From Stenotrophomonas africana (GTDB lineage Bacteria; Pseudomonadota; Gammaproteobacteria; Xanthomonadales; Xanthomonadaceae), in assembly GCF_013004645.1 (NCBI RefSeq), contig NZ_JABEME010000010.1, forward strand, positions 62,001-126,000: DNA of 64,000 bases, written 5' to 3'. How positions within the stretch are numbered: the first letter of the stretch is position 1; every line of letters starts with the position of its first letter. Shown one piece after another: positions 55,385 through 63,829 of the stretch. A model generated the notes under the pieces. It was not told where the DNA came from. It searched no databases and saw nothing but the letters and a program-made list of their open reading frames with translations. The translations under genes were made by a program, and so were the position numbers.

Positions 55385-56614
55385 TCAGTCGCCCTGCTGC
55401 TTCTGCAAGTGCTCCCAACGCTCCTGGGCGTCGATGGTGCGTTCGGCGGTGAGGCGCGCTTCCAGGCGCTCCAGGCCGATTTCCTCTCCGGTGTCGACGC
55501 AGTAACCGTAGTCACCCGCTTCCAGGCGCTTCAGGGTGCTGTCGATCTTGCCGATCAGCTTGCGATAGCGGTCGCGGGTACGCAGTTCCAGCGAGTTCTC
55601 GGTCTCGCGGGTCGCGCGTTCGGCTTCGTCGCCGATGTCACGCACTTCCTCGCGAAGATTCTCGATGGTCTGCTTGGACTCTTCGACCAGGTCCGCGCGC
55701 CAGTTCTGCAGGCGCTGACGGAAGTACTCCTGCTGCAGCGGGCTCATGTATTCCTCTTCCGAGGACGGCTTGTAGCCAGCCGGCAGGATCGGGCGGCCGG
55801 TGGCCTCGTCGGTCTTGTACTCGACCACCTTGTACTTGCTGCGCGGGGCCGGTGCCGCCGAGCGGGCGGCGACGGCCACGGCAACCTTGCCGACAGGGCG
55901 CGACACGGTCTTCGGGGCGGAATCGGATTTCACGGCGGTTTTGGCAGGCGATTTCGAAACGGGCACGGGATTCTTGGATTGCGGGGCCTTCGAAGCGGCA
56001 GGAGCGGCGGCCGGGGCCGGCTTGGAGGCCGGTTGGGCTGCTGCCACTGCCACGGTCTTGGCCGGGACAGGCTTGGCCGGAGCCGGCTTGGAAGCAGGCT
56101 TCGGTGCGGACTTCACTACTGGGGCCGGGGTCGGCTTGACGGCCGGCACGGCAACATTCTTGGCAACCTTCTTTACAGCGGCAGGCGTGGCAACCGGTTT
56201 AGCTGCAGCGACCTTCTTTGCCGCAGGCTTGGCGATCGGCTTGGCTGCAGCCTTCTTCACCACCGCCTTCGGCGCCGGCTTGGCTGCTGCCTTCTTCGCT
56301 ACCGGCTTGGCGGCGGCCTTCTTCATCGGCGCGGCCTTGCTGGCGGCCTTCTTCACCACCGGCGCCTTCTTGCTGGCAGCGGCAGGCTTGGCCTTGGCGG
56401 GCGCAGCGGCCTTCTTCGCCACCGGCTTGGTTGCCTTGACAGGCGTTTTCTTTGCGGTGGCCTTCCTGGCCGCCGGTTGCGAGGACGCTGCCTTGGTCGC
56501 CGGCTTGCTGGCCGGCTTCTTGGCAACGGGCTTTGCCGCCAACTTCTTCACAACAGGCTTGGCGGTTTTCTTGGCGGCCGTTGCGGCCTTCTTTGCAGTT
56601 TTTTTAGCAGCCAC
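55385..56614 (-). CDS. dksA: RNA polymerase-binding factor DksA with histone-like N-terminal extension
   Basis: 409 residues, against about 150 for E. coli DksA. Residues 1 to ~265 are Lys/Ala/Pro repeats (AAKKTAKKAA, KPVAKK and variants) resembling histone H1 tails. The C-terminal ~145 residues are DksA: 'YMSPLQQEYFRQRLQNWRAD', coiled-coil tip 'DIGDEAERA' (DxxDxA conserved), and 'ENSLELRTRDRYRKLIGKID'. The zinc finger is degenerate: 'YCVDTGEEIG' and 'RTIDAQERW' keep one of four Cys. GTG start with AAGGAAGAG upstream. It would work with ppGpp on rRNA and other promoters; the tail may bind DNA or RNA. Confidence 0.93.
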   Translation of the reverse strand: MAAKKTAKKAATAAKKTAKPVVKKLAAKPVAKKPASKPATKAASSQPAARKATAKKTPVKATKPVAKKAAAPAKAKPAAASKKAPVVKKAASKAAPMKKAAAKPVAKKAAAKPAPKAVVKKAAAKPIAKPAAKKVAAAKPVATPAAVKKVAKNVAVPAVKPTPAPVVKSAPKPASKPAPAKPVPAKTVAVAAAQPASKPAPAAAPAASKAPQSKNPVPVSKSPAKTAVKSDSAPKTVSRPVGKVAVAVAARSAAPAPRSKYKVVEYKTDEATGRPILPAGYKPSSEEEYMSPLQQEYFRQRLQNWRADLVEESKQTIENLREEVRDIGDEAERATRETENSLELRTRDRYRKLIGKIDSTLKRLEAGDYGYCVDTGEEIGLERLEARLTAERTIDAQERWEHLQKQQGD

Positions 56615-56886
56615 GAAACGCTCTTCCTTGGATTCCCCGGGGCCCGGGAAAGCGGGCCTTTATAGCCTACCCGACCCGCAGCAGCAACCTCGACCCCCTG
56701 CTCCATTCAGTCCTGGAGTCAAGGCGCCCTTGGAGGCGGTCCGACGAACACGGACCGCCTTGCGCGGTACGGAACCTGGCCAACACCCGAAGGTGCTGGT
56801 ACCGGTCGCAGGCCATCGGCGACATGCGACCAACGGCCCATCCTGCACAAATGCGGCCTTCATGCCAACTGGCATAAGATGACTGG

Positions 56887-57141
56887 GTGATCTCGCGCCT
56901 GCTCATCGCCCTGCTGCGCTTCTACAAGCGCTTCATCAGCCCCTTGCTGGGGCCACGCTGCCGTTTCGTGCCGAGCTGTTCTGAATACGCGATGGAAGCG
57001 ATCGCGCGGCACGGCCCGCTGCGCGGAAGCTGGCTGGCTGCGCGCCGGCTGGGCCGCTGCCATCCGTTCCATCCCGGCGGCGTCGACCCCGTGCCCGAGT
57101 CCCCCAACGCCCCCTCTTGCCGTTGCACAGGAAAACACTGA
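56887..57141 (+). CDS. yidD: membrane protein insertion efficiency factor YidD
   Basis: 84 residues: amphipathic N-terminus '[20 protein letters not shown]', then '[15 protein letters not shown]' and '[18 protein letters not shown]', the three conserved Cys blocks of YidD. Helps insertion of inner-membrane proteins with YidC, though rpmH-rnpA-yidC are not here. GTG start. A 14-bp inverted repeat ATGCCA-AC-TGGCAT (56862-56875) lies at its promoter. pyrC starts 2 nt after. Confidence 0.92.
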   Translation: MISRLLIALLRFYKRFISPLLGPRCRFVPSCSEYAMEAIARHGPLRGSWLAARRLGRCHPFHPGGVDPVPESPNAPSCRCTGKH

Positions 57142-57142
57142 C

Positions 57143-58489
57143 ATGTCCTCCACCCTCATCACCAATGCCCGCATGGTCAACGAAGGCCGCACCTTCGACG
57201 GCGATCTGCGCATCGAGAACGGCCGCATCGCGCAGATCGGCAATGGGCTGGCGCCGCGCGTCGGCGAGCAGGTGGTGGATGCGGCCGGACGCTGGCTGCT
57301 GCCCGGCATGATCGATGACCAGGTGCACTTCCGCGAGCCGGGCCTGACCCACAAGGGTGACATCGCCAGCGAATCGGCGGCGGCCGTGGCCGGTGGCCTG
57401 ACCAGCTTCATGGACATGCCCAACACCAATCCGCCGACGCTGGATTCGACCATTCTGGAAGCCAAGTACGAGCTCGCGCGCGGCCGCGCCTGGGCCAACT
57501 ACGGCTTCTACCACGGCGCCAGCAATGACAACCTGGACGCGATCCGCGCTCTGGACCCGAAGAAGGCCCCGGGCGTGAAGGTATTCATGGGTGCGTCGAC
57601 CGGCAACATGCTGGTCGACAACCCGGAAACGCTGGATGCGATCTTCCGCGAATGCCCGACCCCGATCATCACGCACTGCGAAGACACGCCGATGATCGAT
57701 GCCAACCTGAAGGCCTTCCAGGAAAAGTACGGCGATGCGCTGACCCCGGACATGCACCCGGACATCCGCTCACGCGAGGCCTGCATCAAGTCGACCCGCC
57801 TGGCGATGTCGCTGGCGCGCAAGCACGGCACCCGCCTGCATGTGCTGCACATCTCCACCGCCGACGAGCTGGCGCTGTTCGAGAAGGGGCCGCTGATCCG
57901 CGCCGACGGCAGCCGCAAGCAGATCACCGCTGAAACCTGCGTGCACTTCCTGCACTTCGCGCGCCCGGACTATGCGACCAAGGGCAACCTGATCAAGTGC
58001 AACCCGGCGATCAAGGACGTATCCGACCGCGAGGCAATCACCGCTGCGCTGGCCGACGACGTGCTGGACGTGCTGGCCACCGACCACGCCCCGCACACCT
58101 GGGAAGAGAAGCAGAAGCCCTACGCGCAGGCGCCGTCGGGCCTGCCGCTGGTGCAGTACGCGCTGGTGGCCGCGCTGGAGCGCGTGCACGAAGGCAAGCT
58201 GACCCGCGAGCAGGTGGTGCAGAAGTTCGCGCATGCGCCGGCGCAGCTGTTCGACGTCGAGGAGCGCGGCTTCCTGCGCGAAGGCTACTTCGCCGATCTT
58301 GTCCTGGTCGAAGACGTGCCGTTCACGGTCAAGCGCGAGGACGTGCTGTCCAAGTGCGGCTGGTCGCCGTTTGAAGGCACCACCTTCCGTTCGCGCGTCG
58401 CCTCCACCTGGGTCAACGGCCAACTGGTGTGGGACGGCAGCAAACTGGTGGGCGAGCCCGCCGGCCAGCGCATGACCTACGACCGCTGA
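57143..58489 (+). CDS. pyrC: dihydroorotase with altered metal-binding motif
   Basis: 448-residue amidohydrolase. Metal residues recognisable are the candidate carboxy-Lys in 'GVKVFMGAS', His in 'ITHCEDTP', His in 'HVLHISTADE' and Asp in 'LATDHAPHTW'. The usual first motif DxHxHxREPG reads 'DDQVHFREPG': the first His is Gln60 while His62 remains. This variant seems to be shared by a subgroup including xanthomonads. Likely reaction: carbamoyl aspartate to dihydroorotate in pyrimidine synthesis; a related cyclic amidohydrolase activity is possible. Overlaps the M23 gene by 1 nt (TGATG). Confidence 0.88.
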   Translation: MSSTLITNARMVNEGRTFDGDLRIENGRIAQIGNGLAPRVGEQVVDAAGRWLLPGMIDDQVHFREPGLTHKGDIASESAAAVAGGLTSFMDMPNTNPPTLDSTILEAKYELARGRAWANYGFYHGASNDNLDAIRALDPKKAPGVKVFMGASTGNMLVDNPETLDAIFRECPTPIITHCEDTPMIDANLKAFQEKYGDALTPDMHPDIRSREACIKSTRLAMSLARKHGTRLHVLHISTADELALFEKGPLIRADGSRKQITAETCVHFLHFARPDYATKGNLIKCNPAIKDVSDREAITAALADDVLDVLATDHAPHTWEEKQKPYAQAPSGLPLVQYALVAALERVHEGKLTREQVVQKFAHAPAQLFDVEERGFLREGYFADLVLVEDVPFTVKREDVLSKCGWSPFEGTTFRSRVASTWVNGQLVWDGSKLVGEPAGQRMTYDR

Positions 58490-59337
58490 TGCGTTCGGCA
58501 CTGATGATCGGGGCGCTGCTGCTGGCCGCGCCCCTACTCACCGCACCGGCGGCCCAGGCGCAGGATGGCATCGGCAGCCTGATCGACAGCCGCGTGGTGT
58601 TCCCGGCCAGTGCGTCGCAGGGCGCACTGGTGATCGGCAAGGTGCCCGCCGGCAGCCGCGTGCAATACGCCGGCCGCCAGCTGCGGGTGAGCGGCTATGG
58701 CAGCGTGGTGTTCGGCATTGGCCGCGACGAGAAGGGTCCGCTGCGCGTGCAGGTGCAGCGCCCCGATGGTGGCAGCGAGACTGCGACCATTGCGGTGACG
58801 CCGCGCGACTGGCCCACCGAGCGGGTCAACGGCGTGCCACCGAAGACGGTCAACCCGCCGCCGGCGATTGCCGAGCGGATCAAGCGCGAACAGGCGCAGG
58901 TGACTGCCGCGCGTGCCCGCGATGACGACCGTACCGACTTCACCCAGACCTTCATCTGGCCAGTGCAGGGCCGCATCAGCGGCCGCTTCGGCAACGCGCG
59001 CGTGTACAACGGCCAGCCCGGTGCCGGTCATTCCGGCATGGACATCGCCGTGCCTACCGGCACCCCGGTGAAGGCTCCGGCCGCCGGCATCGTGACCTTT
59101 GCCGGCCCGGACCTGTACCTGACCGGCGGCACCCTGCTGCTCGACCACGGTTTCGGGGTCAGTTCCAATTTCCTGCACCTGTCGCGCATCGACGTGAAGG
59201 TTGGCGACCGTGTGGAACAGGGCCAGGTGATCGCCGCGGTCGGCGCCACCGGTCGTGCCACCGGCCCGCACCTGCACTGGGGCATGAACTGGTTCGATAC
59301 CCGTATCGACCCGTTGCTGGTGCTGGAGCGTAAATAA
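58489..59337 (+). CDS. M23-family metallopeptidase (periplasmic)
   Basis: 282 residues with signal peptide (cleavage near 'AAQAQ'). An N-terminal beta domain ('SRVVFPASASQGALVIGKV') precedes the LytM/M23 zinc peptidase domain: 'HSGMDIAVPTGTPVKAPAAG' (H-x3-D) and 'GPHLHWGMNW' (H-x-H). All zinc ligands are present, so it is probably an active peptidoglycan endopeptidase. Cotranslated with pyrC. Confidence 0.92.
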   Translation: MRSALMIGALLLAAPLLTAPAAQAQDGIGSLIDSRVVFPASASQGALVIGKVPAGSRVQYAGRQLRVSGYGSVVFGIGRDEKGPLRVQVQRPDGGSETATIAVTPRDWPTERVNGVPPKTVNPPPAIAERIKREQAQVTAARARDDDRTDFTQTFIWPVQGRISGRFGNARVYNGQPGAGHSGMDIAVPTGTPVKAPAAGIVTFAGPDLYLTGGTLLLDHGFGVSSNFLHLSRIDVKVGDRVEQGQVIAAVGATGRATGPHLHWGMNWFDTRIDPLLVLERK

Positions 59338-59353
59338 CGCGTGCAATGCGCCT

Positions 59354-59418
59354 TGGTGGGTGCCGACCTTGGTCGGCACAATCCCTCAGAGCGTGCGGAC
59401 CAAGGTCCGCACCCACCA
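59354..59418. repeat. SMAG-type inverted pair
   Basis: TGGTGGGTGCCGACCTTGGT... faces ...CCAAGGTCCGCACCCACCA across a 13-nt centre, between convergent genes. Confidence 0.75.
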
Positions 59419-59442
59419 GAAGCTGTCCGCAGGGCCGATCGA

Positions 59443-60147
59443 TCAACCGCGCGCGGCCCACCACACGCGCAGCAGGGTGCGCACCGGAGTAGCTTCAATC
59501 GGCTTGCCTGCGGCCTGCGCGGCAACGCGGGCGCGCGCCAGACTGGACCACACGCGTCGCGGGCGCGGGCCAGGCACGCGGGTGCCCCACCCCTTCAACA
59601 GATGCTGCGCCCAGCGCTGCGCGGCGCTGCTGGCATCACCGTCCAGCAGGCTGCGCGGCACACCGGCCACGCCGGCATCCTGCAGGCGCTGGGCCAGGGT
59701 CTGCAGCTGCACCGCACGACCGGCGCCGGTGCGCGGCTTGTCCGCGAACAAGACCGCCTCCACCGCGGCTACGGCCTCGGCGTAGTTGGCCAGCGAACGC
59801 TCGGCTCCGGCCGCATCCAGTGCGACAGTGCGCGCTTCAACCAGATCCGGCAGCGCTTCGGCCAACTGGGCCCACGGCGCACGCACCGGCTCCAGCAGAC
59901 GTCCCAGCGGATGGCGCGAACGATGCGCGGCCCAGCTGCGCAGCTCCTCGCCCCACCACGCCAGCTTGGCGTCGGCCGGCAGCGGATCGCCGCCGGTGTT
60001 GAGCATGTCGTCGAACTCCTGCAGCAGCGCGAACCACGCCACGGCAAGCTCGCGTTGCGATTCGGCCACGAACGGGGCGGCCACCGACCATTCCGGCCAA
60101 CGGCTGCGCCACTTGTCGAGGAAACTGTCCAGCGCGGTACTGCTCAC
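59443..60147 (-). CDS. squalene/phytoene synthase-like protein, probably divergent
   Basis: 234 residues, shorter than the ~280 usual for the family. All-alpha composition with one Asp-rich remnant 'LLQEFDDMLNTG' and 'ANYAEAVAAVEAVLF'. The second DxxxD motif of true synthases is not evident, so catalysis is doubtful. It follows gph by 11 nt at the end of mtaD-ubiG-gph. It could be a cryptic isoprenoid protein or have a structural role. Confidence 0.65.
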   Translation of the reverse strand: MSSTALDSFLDKWRSRWPEWSVAAPFVAESQRELAVAWFALLQEFDDMLNTGGDPLPADAKLAWWGEELRSWAAHRSRHPLGRLLEPVRAPWAQLAEALPDLVEARTVALDAAGAERSLANYAEAVAAVEAVLFADKPRTGAGRAVQLQTLAQRLQDAGVAGVPRSLLDGDASSAAQRWAQHLLKGWGTRVPGPRPRRVWSSLARARVAAQAAGKPIEATPVRTLLRVWWAARG

Positions 60148-60158
60148 TACGTGATTCC

Positions 60159-60854
60159 TTACGGCTGGGCCGGGGCTGCCGGCCGGGTCGGCCAGAGACT
60201 GGCCAGTTGCAGAAGTTCAGCATTCTCGACCAGCACGTCGGCCTGCCAGGCCAACGGGTCGTCGCTGTGCAGGCGGTAGCCCCACAGCGCCGCCACCGAC
60301 GGCATGGCGGCAGCGCGTGCGGCGATGATGTCGCGCTCGTCGTCACCCACGTACACGCAGTCTTCGGCGGCGATGCCGATCGCCTGCGCGGCGTGCAGCA
60401 GCGGCAGCGGGTGCGGCTTGCGCTCGGCCAGGCTGTCACCACCGACCAGCACCGCGCAGCGCTGCTGCCAGCCGTATTGCGGCACGATCAAGCGCGCCAG
60501 GTACTCCGGCTTGTTGGTGACGATGCCCCACACCGTACCCGCCTCATCCAGCGCGGCGAGCATGCCGGCCACGCCATCGAACAGCACCGCGTGCTGGCCG
60601 ATCATCGCTTCGTAGCGCTGCAGGAATTCCGGGATCAGTGCATCGCGCGCAGCGGCATCCAAGTCCGGGAAAGCGGCCCCGACCATCGCGCGCGAGCCCT
60701 TGGAGACCACCGGTCGCAGCTGTGCCGGATCGACCGGCGCGCGTCCACGCTCGGCCAGCATCGCATCGCAGGTGGCGACGAAGTCCGGCGCGCTGTCCAG
60801 CAGGGTGCCGTCCAGATCGAACAGCACCGCGCGCGGGAAGCGTGCAGAGGTCAT
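60159..60854 (-). CDS. gph: phosphoglycolate phosphatase (HAD family)
   Basis: 231-residue HAD hydrolase: '[17 protein letters not shown]' (nucleophile Asp), '[14 protein letters not shown]' and '[20 protein letters not shown]'. Dephosphorylates 2-phosphoglycolate from DNA repair; the ubiG-gph arrangement is typical of gamma-proteobacteria. ATG overlaps the ubiG stop. Confidence 0.9.
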   Translation of the reverse strand: MTSARFPRAVLFDLDGTLLDSAPDFVATCDAMLAERGRAPVDPAQLRPVVSKGSRAMVGAAFPDLDAAARDALIPEFLQRYEAMIGQHAVLFDGVAGMLAALDEAGTVWGIVTNKPEYLARLIVPQYGWQQRCAVLVGGDSLAERKPHPLPLLHAAQAIGIAAEDCVYVGDDERDIIAARAAAMPSVAALWGYRLHSDDPLAWQADVLVENAELLQLASLWPTRPAAPAQP

Positions 60855-61567
60855 GCCGGCTTGACCGCGTAGGCCAGGTAGTTGATGTCGGTGCGGCTGC
60901 TCAGGCGGGCGTGGTTGCGCCACGGCTCGTAGGCCATGCCACTGACATCCACCAGCTGCACGTCAGCCTCGCGCAGCCAGCGCGCCAGCTCGGCCGGCTT
61001 GATGAATTCCTGGTAGTGGTGCGTGCCCTTGGGCAGCAGCCGCGCCACGTACTCGGCGCCGACAATCGCCACCGCGAACGCGGCAGCGGTGCGGTTGATG
61101 GTCGACAGGAACAGGTGGCCACCCGGCTTCAGCAGGCGCTTGCAGGCCTCGATGATTGCGCCGGGATCGGGCACGTGCTCGAGCATTTCCATGCAGGTGA
61201 CTACGTCGAAGCTGCCCGGCTGCTCGGCGGCAAGGTCTTCGGCGGCCTGCACGCGGTAGTCAACCTTGGCGCCACTTTCCAGCGCATGCAGCCGCGCGAC
61301 CTTGACCAGCTCCGGGGCCAGGTCGATGGCGGTGACATCGGCGCCGGCCTGGGCCAGCGCTTCACTCAACAGGCCGCCACCGCAACCGATGTCGAGCACG
61401 CGTGCGCCGCGCAGCGGCACGCGCTCGGCCACGTACTTCAGTCGCACCGGATTCAGTGCGTGCAGCGGCTTCTGCGGGCCATCAGCGTCCCACCAGCGGT
61501 TGGCCAGCGCGGCGAACTTGTCCAGCTCGGCCTGATCGAAATTGGAGGAAGCGTGGGGGGCAGTCAT
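60851..61567 (-). CDS. ubiG: ubiquinone biosynthesis O-methyltransferase UbiG
   Basis: 238-residue SAM methyltransferase: '[20 protein letters not shown]', SAM motif '[17 protein letters not shown]', '[11 protein letters not shown]' and '[10 protein letters not shown]'. Methylates both hydroxyl positions in ubiquinone synthesis. Second gene after mtaD, 24 nt apart. Confidence 0.95.
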   Translation of the reverse strand: MTAPHASSNFDQAELDKFAALANRWWDADGPQKPLHALNPVRLKYVAERVPLRGARVLDIGCGGGLLSEALAQAGADVTAIDLAPELVKVARLHALESGAKVDYRVQAAEDLAAEQPGSFDVVTCMEMLEHVPDPGAIIEACKRLLKPGGHLFLSTINRTAAAFAVAIVGAEYVARLLPKGTHHYQEFIKPAELARWLREADVQLVDVSGMAYEPWRNHARLSSRTDINYLAYAVKPA

Positions 61568-61591
61568 GAGGAGTCCTTGCGGCGCCAGGGA

Positions 61592-62935
61592 TCAGGCGCG
61601 GATATGACGGATGCGCTCGCGCCACTGGCGCGCGTTGGCGATGATGCCCGGCAGGTCCATGCCGACCAGCTCGCGCTGCACCAGCTTCGGCTTGCCGGCA
61701 ATCCAGACGTCGCTGACCTGCTGGCGGCCGGTGGCGTACACCAGCTGCGACAGCACGTTGTGCAGCGGCTGGGTTTCCAGCGCCGACAGGTCAACGCAGA
61801 CCAGGTCGGCCTGCTTGCCGACTTCGATCGAGCCGATGCGCTCGCCGAAGCCCAACGCGCGGGCACCGCCCAGGGTGGAAGCGCGCAGCGTGGTGGCCGC
61901 GTCCAGCGCGGTGGCATCGTCGGCCACGGCCTTGGCCAGGATCGCTGCGGTGCGGTTCTCGCTGAACATGTCCAGGTCGTTGTTGCTGGCGCAGCCGTCG
62001 GTGCCGATCGCCAGGTTCACGCCAGCACGCTGCAGGGCGCAGGCCGGGCAGAAACCGGAGGCCAGCTTGAGGTTCGATTCCGGGCAGTGCACCACGCTGA
62101 CGCCACGTTCGGCGCACAGGTGGATTTCCGCGTCGGTCAGCTGGGTCATGTGCACCGCGATCAGGCGGTCGTTGACCAGGCCGAGCCGATCCAGTCGCGC
62201 CAGCGGGCGCTGGCCGTGCAGCTTGATCGAATCGTTGATCTCCTGCGCGGTCTCGTGGGTGTGCAGGTGCACCTGCATGTCGAGCTGGTCGGACAGCATC
62301 CGCACCCGCTCGAAATTGGCATCGTTGACCGTATACGGCGCATGCGGCGCGAATGCGGTGCCGATCAGCGGATCGGTGCGCCACTGGTCGTGCAGTTCAC
62401 CGGCCTTGGCGAAGTACTCGTCGTCGGTCTTGGCCCAGGCGGTGGGAAAATCGATGATGACCGCGCCGACCAGCGCGCGGAAACCGTGCTTCTTGTAGAC
62501 GGCGGCCTGCACGTCGCCGAAGAAGTAGTTCTCGTTGGCACAGGTGGTACCGCCGCGCAGCATCTCGGCGATGGCCAGGGTGGTGCCGTCGGCAACGAAC
62601 TCGGGGCCGATCACCGCCGCTTCCACCGGCCAGATGTGCTGCTGCAGCCAGGTCATCAGCGGCAGGTCGTCGGCGACGCCGCGCAGCAGGGTCATCGGGT
62701 TGTGCGTGTGCGCGTTGACCAGGCCCGGCATCAGCGCGGCCTCAGGACGGCTGACCACCTGGGTGGCGCGGAACCGCGCGCGCGCCTCGGCACGCGGCAG
62801 GATGGCCACGATCTCGCTGCCACGCACGGCAACGGCATGGTCTTCCAGCACCACCGCATGCGGCTCGATCGGAACGACGTAACCGGCTTCGATGAGCAGG
62901 TCGCAGGCTTCGGGGAGGTGCGGGCTATCGCTCAT
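61592..62935 (-). CDS. mtaD: TRZ/ATZ-family deaminase, probable MTA/SAH deaminase
   Basis: 447-residue amidohydrolase: 'LVNAHTHNPMTLLRG' (metal HxH), 'VHLHTHETAQEIND', 'VHCPESNLKLASGFCPA' and 'AIGTDGCASNNDLDMFSENR'. These fit 5-methylthioadenosine/S-adenosylhomocysteine deaminases; cytosine or guanine-type substrates cannot be excluded. Deaminating SAH would relieve product inhibition of the methyltransferase UbiG encoded next. First gene of mtaD-ubiG-gph. Confidence 0.87.
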   Translation of the reverse strand: MSDSPHLPEACDLLIEAGYVVPIEPHAVVLEDHAVAVRGSEIVAILPRAEARARFRATQVVSRPEAALMPGLVNAHTHNPMTLLRGVADDLPLMTWLQQHIWPVEAAVIGPEFVADGTTLAIAEMLRGGTTCANENYFFGDVQAAVYKKHGFRALVGAVIIDFPTAWAKTDDEYFAKAGELHDQWRTDPLIGTAFAPHAPYTVNDANFERVRMLSDQLDMQVHLHTHETAQEINDSIKLHGQRPLARLDRLGLVNDRLIAVHMTQLTDAEIHLCAERGVSVVHCPESNLKLASGFCPACALQRAGVNLAIGTDGCASNNDLDMFSENRTAAILAKAVADDATALDAATTLRASTLGGARALGFGERIGSIEVGKQADLVCVDLSALETQPLHNVLSQLVYATGRQQVSDVWIAGKPKLVQRELVGMDLPGIIANARQWRERIRHIRA

Positions 62936-63000
62936 GCGGGCTCACTTGGCTGTGGGGGCGGCGAGATACTTCTGGGGACACGCCCCTGAGTCAGGGGCTG

Positions 63001-63147
63001 CCGCGAAGCGGCGGGGTCTGGAGACCCGTGAAGCGGGGCCCATGATCTGCCGAAGCAGATCATGGGAGCGCCAGCGCGAATGCGATGGCGCGTACCCGAG
63101 CATGGCTCGGCTCTACCGTAAGGTCGGCCTATGGCCGGAACCTTACT
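63001..63147. repeat. hairpin cluster with SMAG-type half between mtaD and efp
   Basis: Includes a perfect 12-bp stem CCCATGATCTGC / GCAGATCATGGG with loop CGAA (63039-63066), a SMAG-type half ending ...GGCTCGGCTCTAC near 63115, and an imperfect stem GTAAGGT.../...AACCTTAC (63118-63147) overlapping the efp stop codon. Confidence 0.65.
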
Positions 63148-63709
63148 TGACGCGTGCGGAGTATTCGCCCGAACGGGTGTCGACGCGGATCACCTCATCC
63201 TGGTTGACGAACAGCGGCACGCGGACCACGGCGCCGGTTTCCAGGGTGGCCGGCTTGCCGCCGCCGCCCGAGGTGTCACCGCGGACGCCCGGATCGGTTT
63301 CGGTGATCTTCAGTTCAACGAAGTTCGGCGGCTGCACGAAGATCGGCTCACCGTTCCACAGGGTGACCACGCAGGACTCTTCGCCCTTCAGCCACTTCTC
63401 GGCGCCGCCCATGCCGGCCTTGGTGGCCTGGACCTGCTCGAAGGATTCCGGGTCCATGAAGTGCCAGTACTCGCCGTCGCTGTACATGAAGTTCATGTCG
63501 GTATCGACGACGTCGGCTGCATCCAGCGAGTCGGTCGACTTCATGGTGACTTCCTGGGTACGGCCGTCCTTGATCAGGCGGTACTTCACGCGGGTGAAGG
63601 CCTGGCCCTTGCCCGGCTTGACGTATTCGGTGTCGATGATGACGGCCGGTTGGTTGTTGACCAGGATCTTCATCCCGTTCTTGACGTCGTTCATGCCGTA
63701 GCTGGCCAT
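63143..63709 (-). CDS. efp: translation elongation factor P
   Basis: 188 residues in three OB-like domains. The modification site is the Lys in '[18 protein letters not shown]' (second Lys, equivalent to E. coli K34), so EpmA/EpmB-type beta-lysylation is expected; epmB is divergently encoded. EF-P relieves stalling at polyproline. AGGAG precedes the ATG at 63709; the longer frame is rejected. Confidence 0.97.
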   Translation of the reverse strand: MASYGMNDVKNGMKILVNNQPAVIIDTEYVKPGKGQAFTRVKYRLIKDGRTQEVTMKSTDSLDAADVVDTDMNFMYSDGEYWHFMDPESFEQVQATKAGMGGAEKWLKGEESCVVTLWNGEPIFVQPPNFVELKITETDPGVRGDTSGGGGKPATLETGAVVRVPLFVNQDEVIRVDTRSGEYSARVK

Positions 63710-63766
63710 GCGTAAACTCCTGAGTGGCAAAAACGCCGCGGGTGCGGCGAGCCGTTAGAATGGAAA

Positions 63767-63787
63767 GCCCACCGGATGCCGGTGGGC
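63767..63787. repeat. hairpin in the efp-epmB divergent promoter region
   Basis: GCCCACCGG-ATG-CCGGTGGGC, a perfect 9-bp stem, followed on the plus strand by GACTGTTTTT. It may be a weak terminator or insulator between the divergent units. Confidence 0.55.
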
Positions 63788-63829
63788 GACTGTTTTTCTG
63801 CCCACATGATAACCGCAGGCCCCCTCTCC

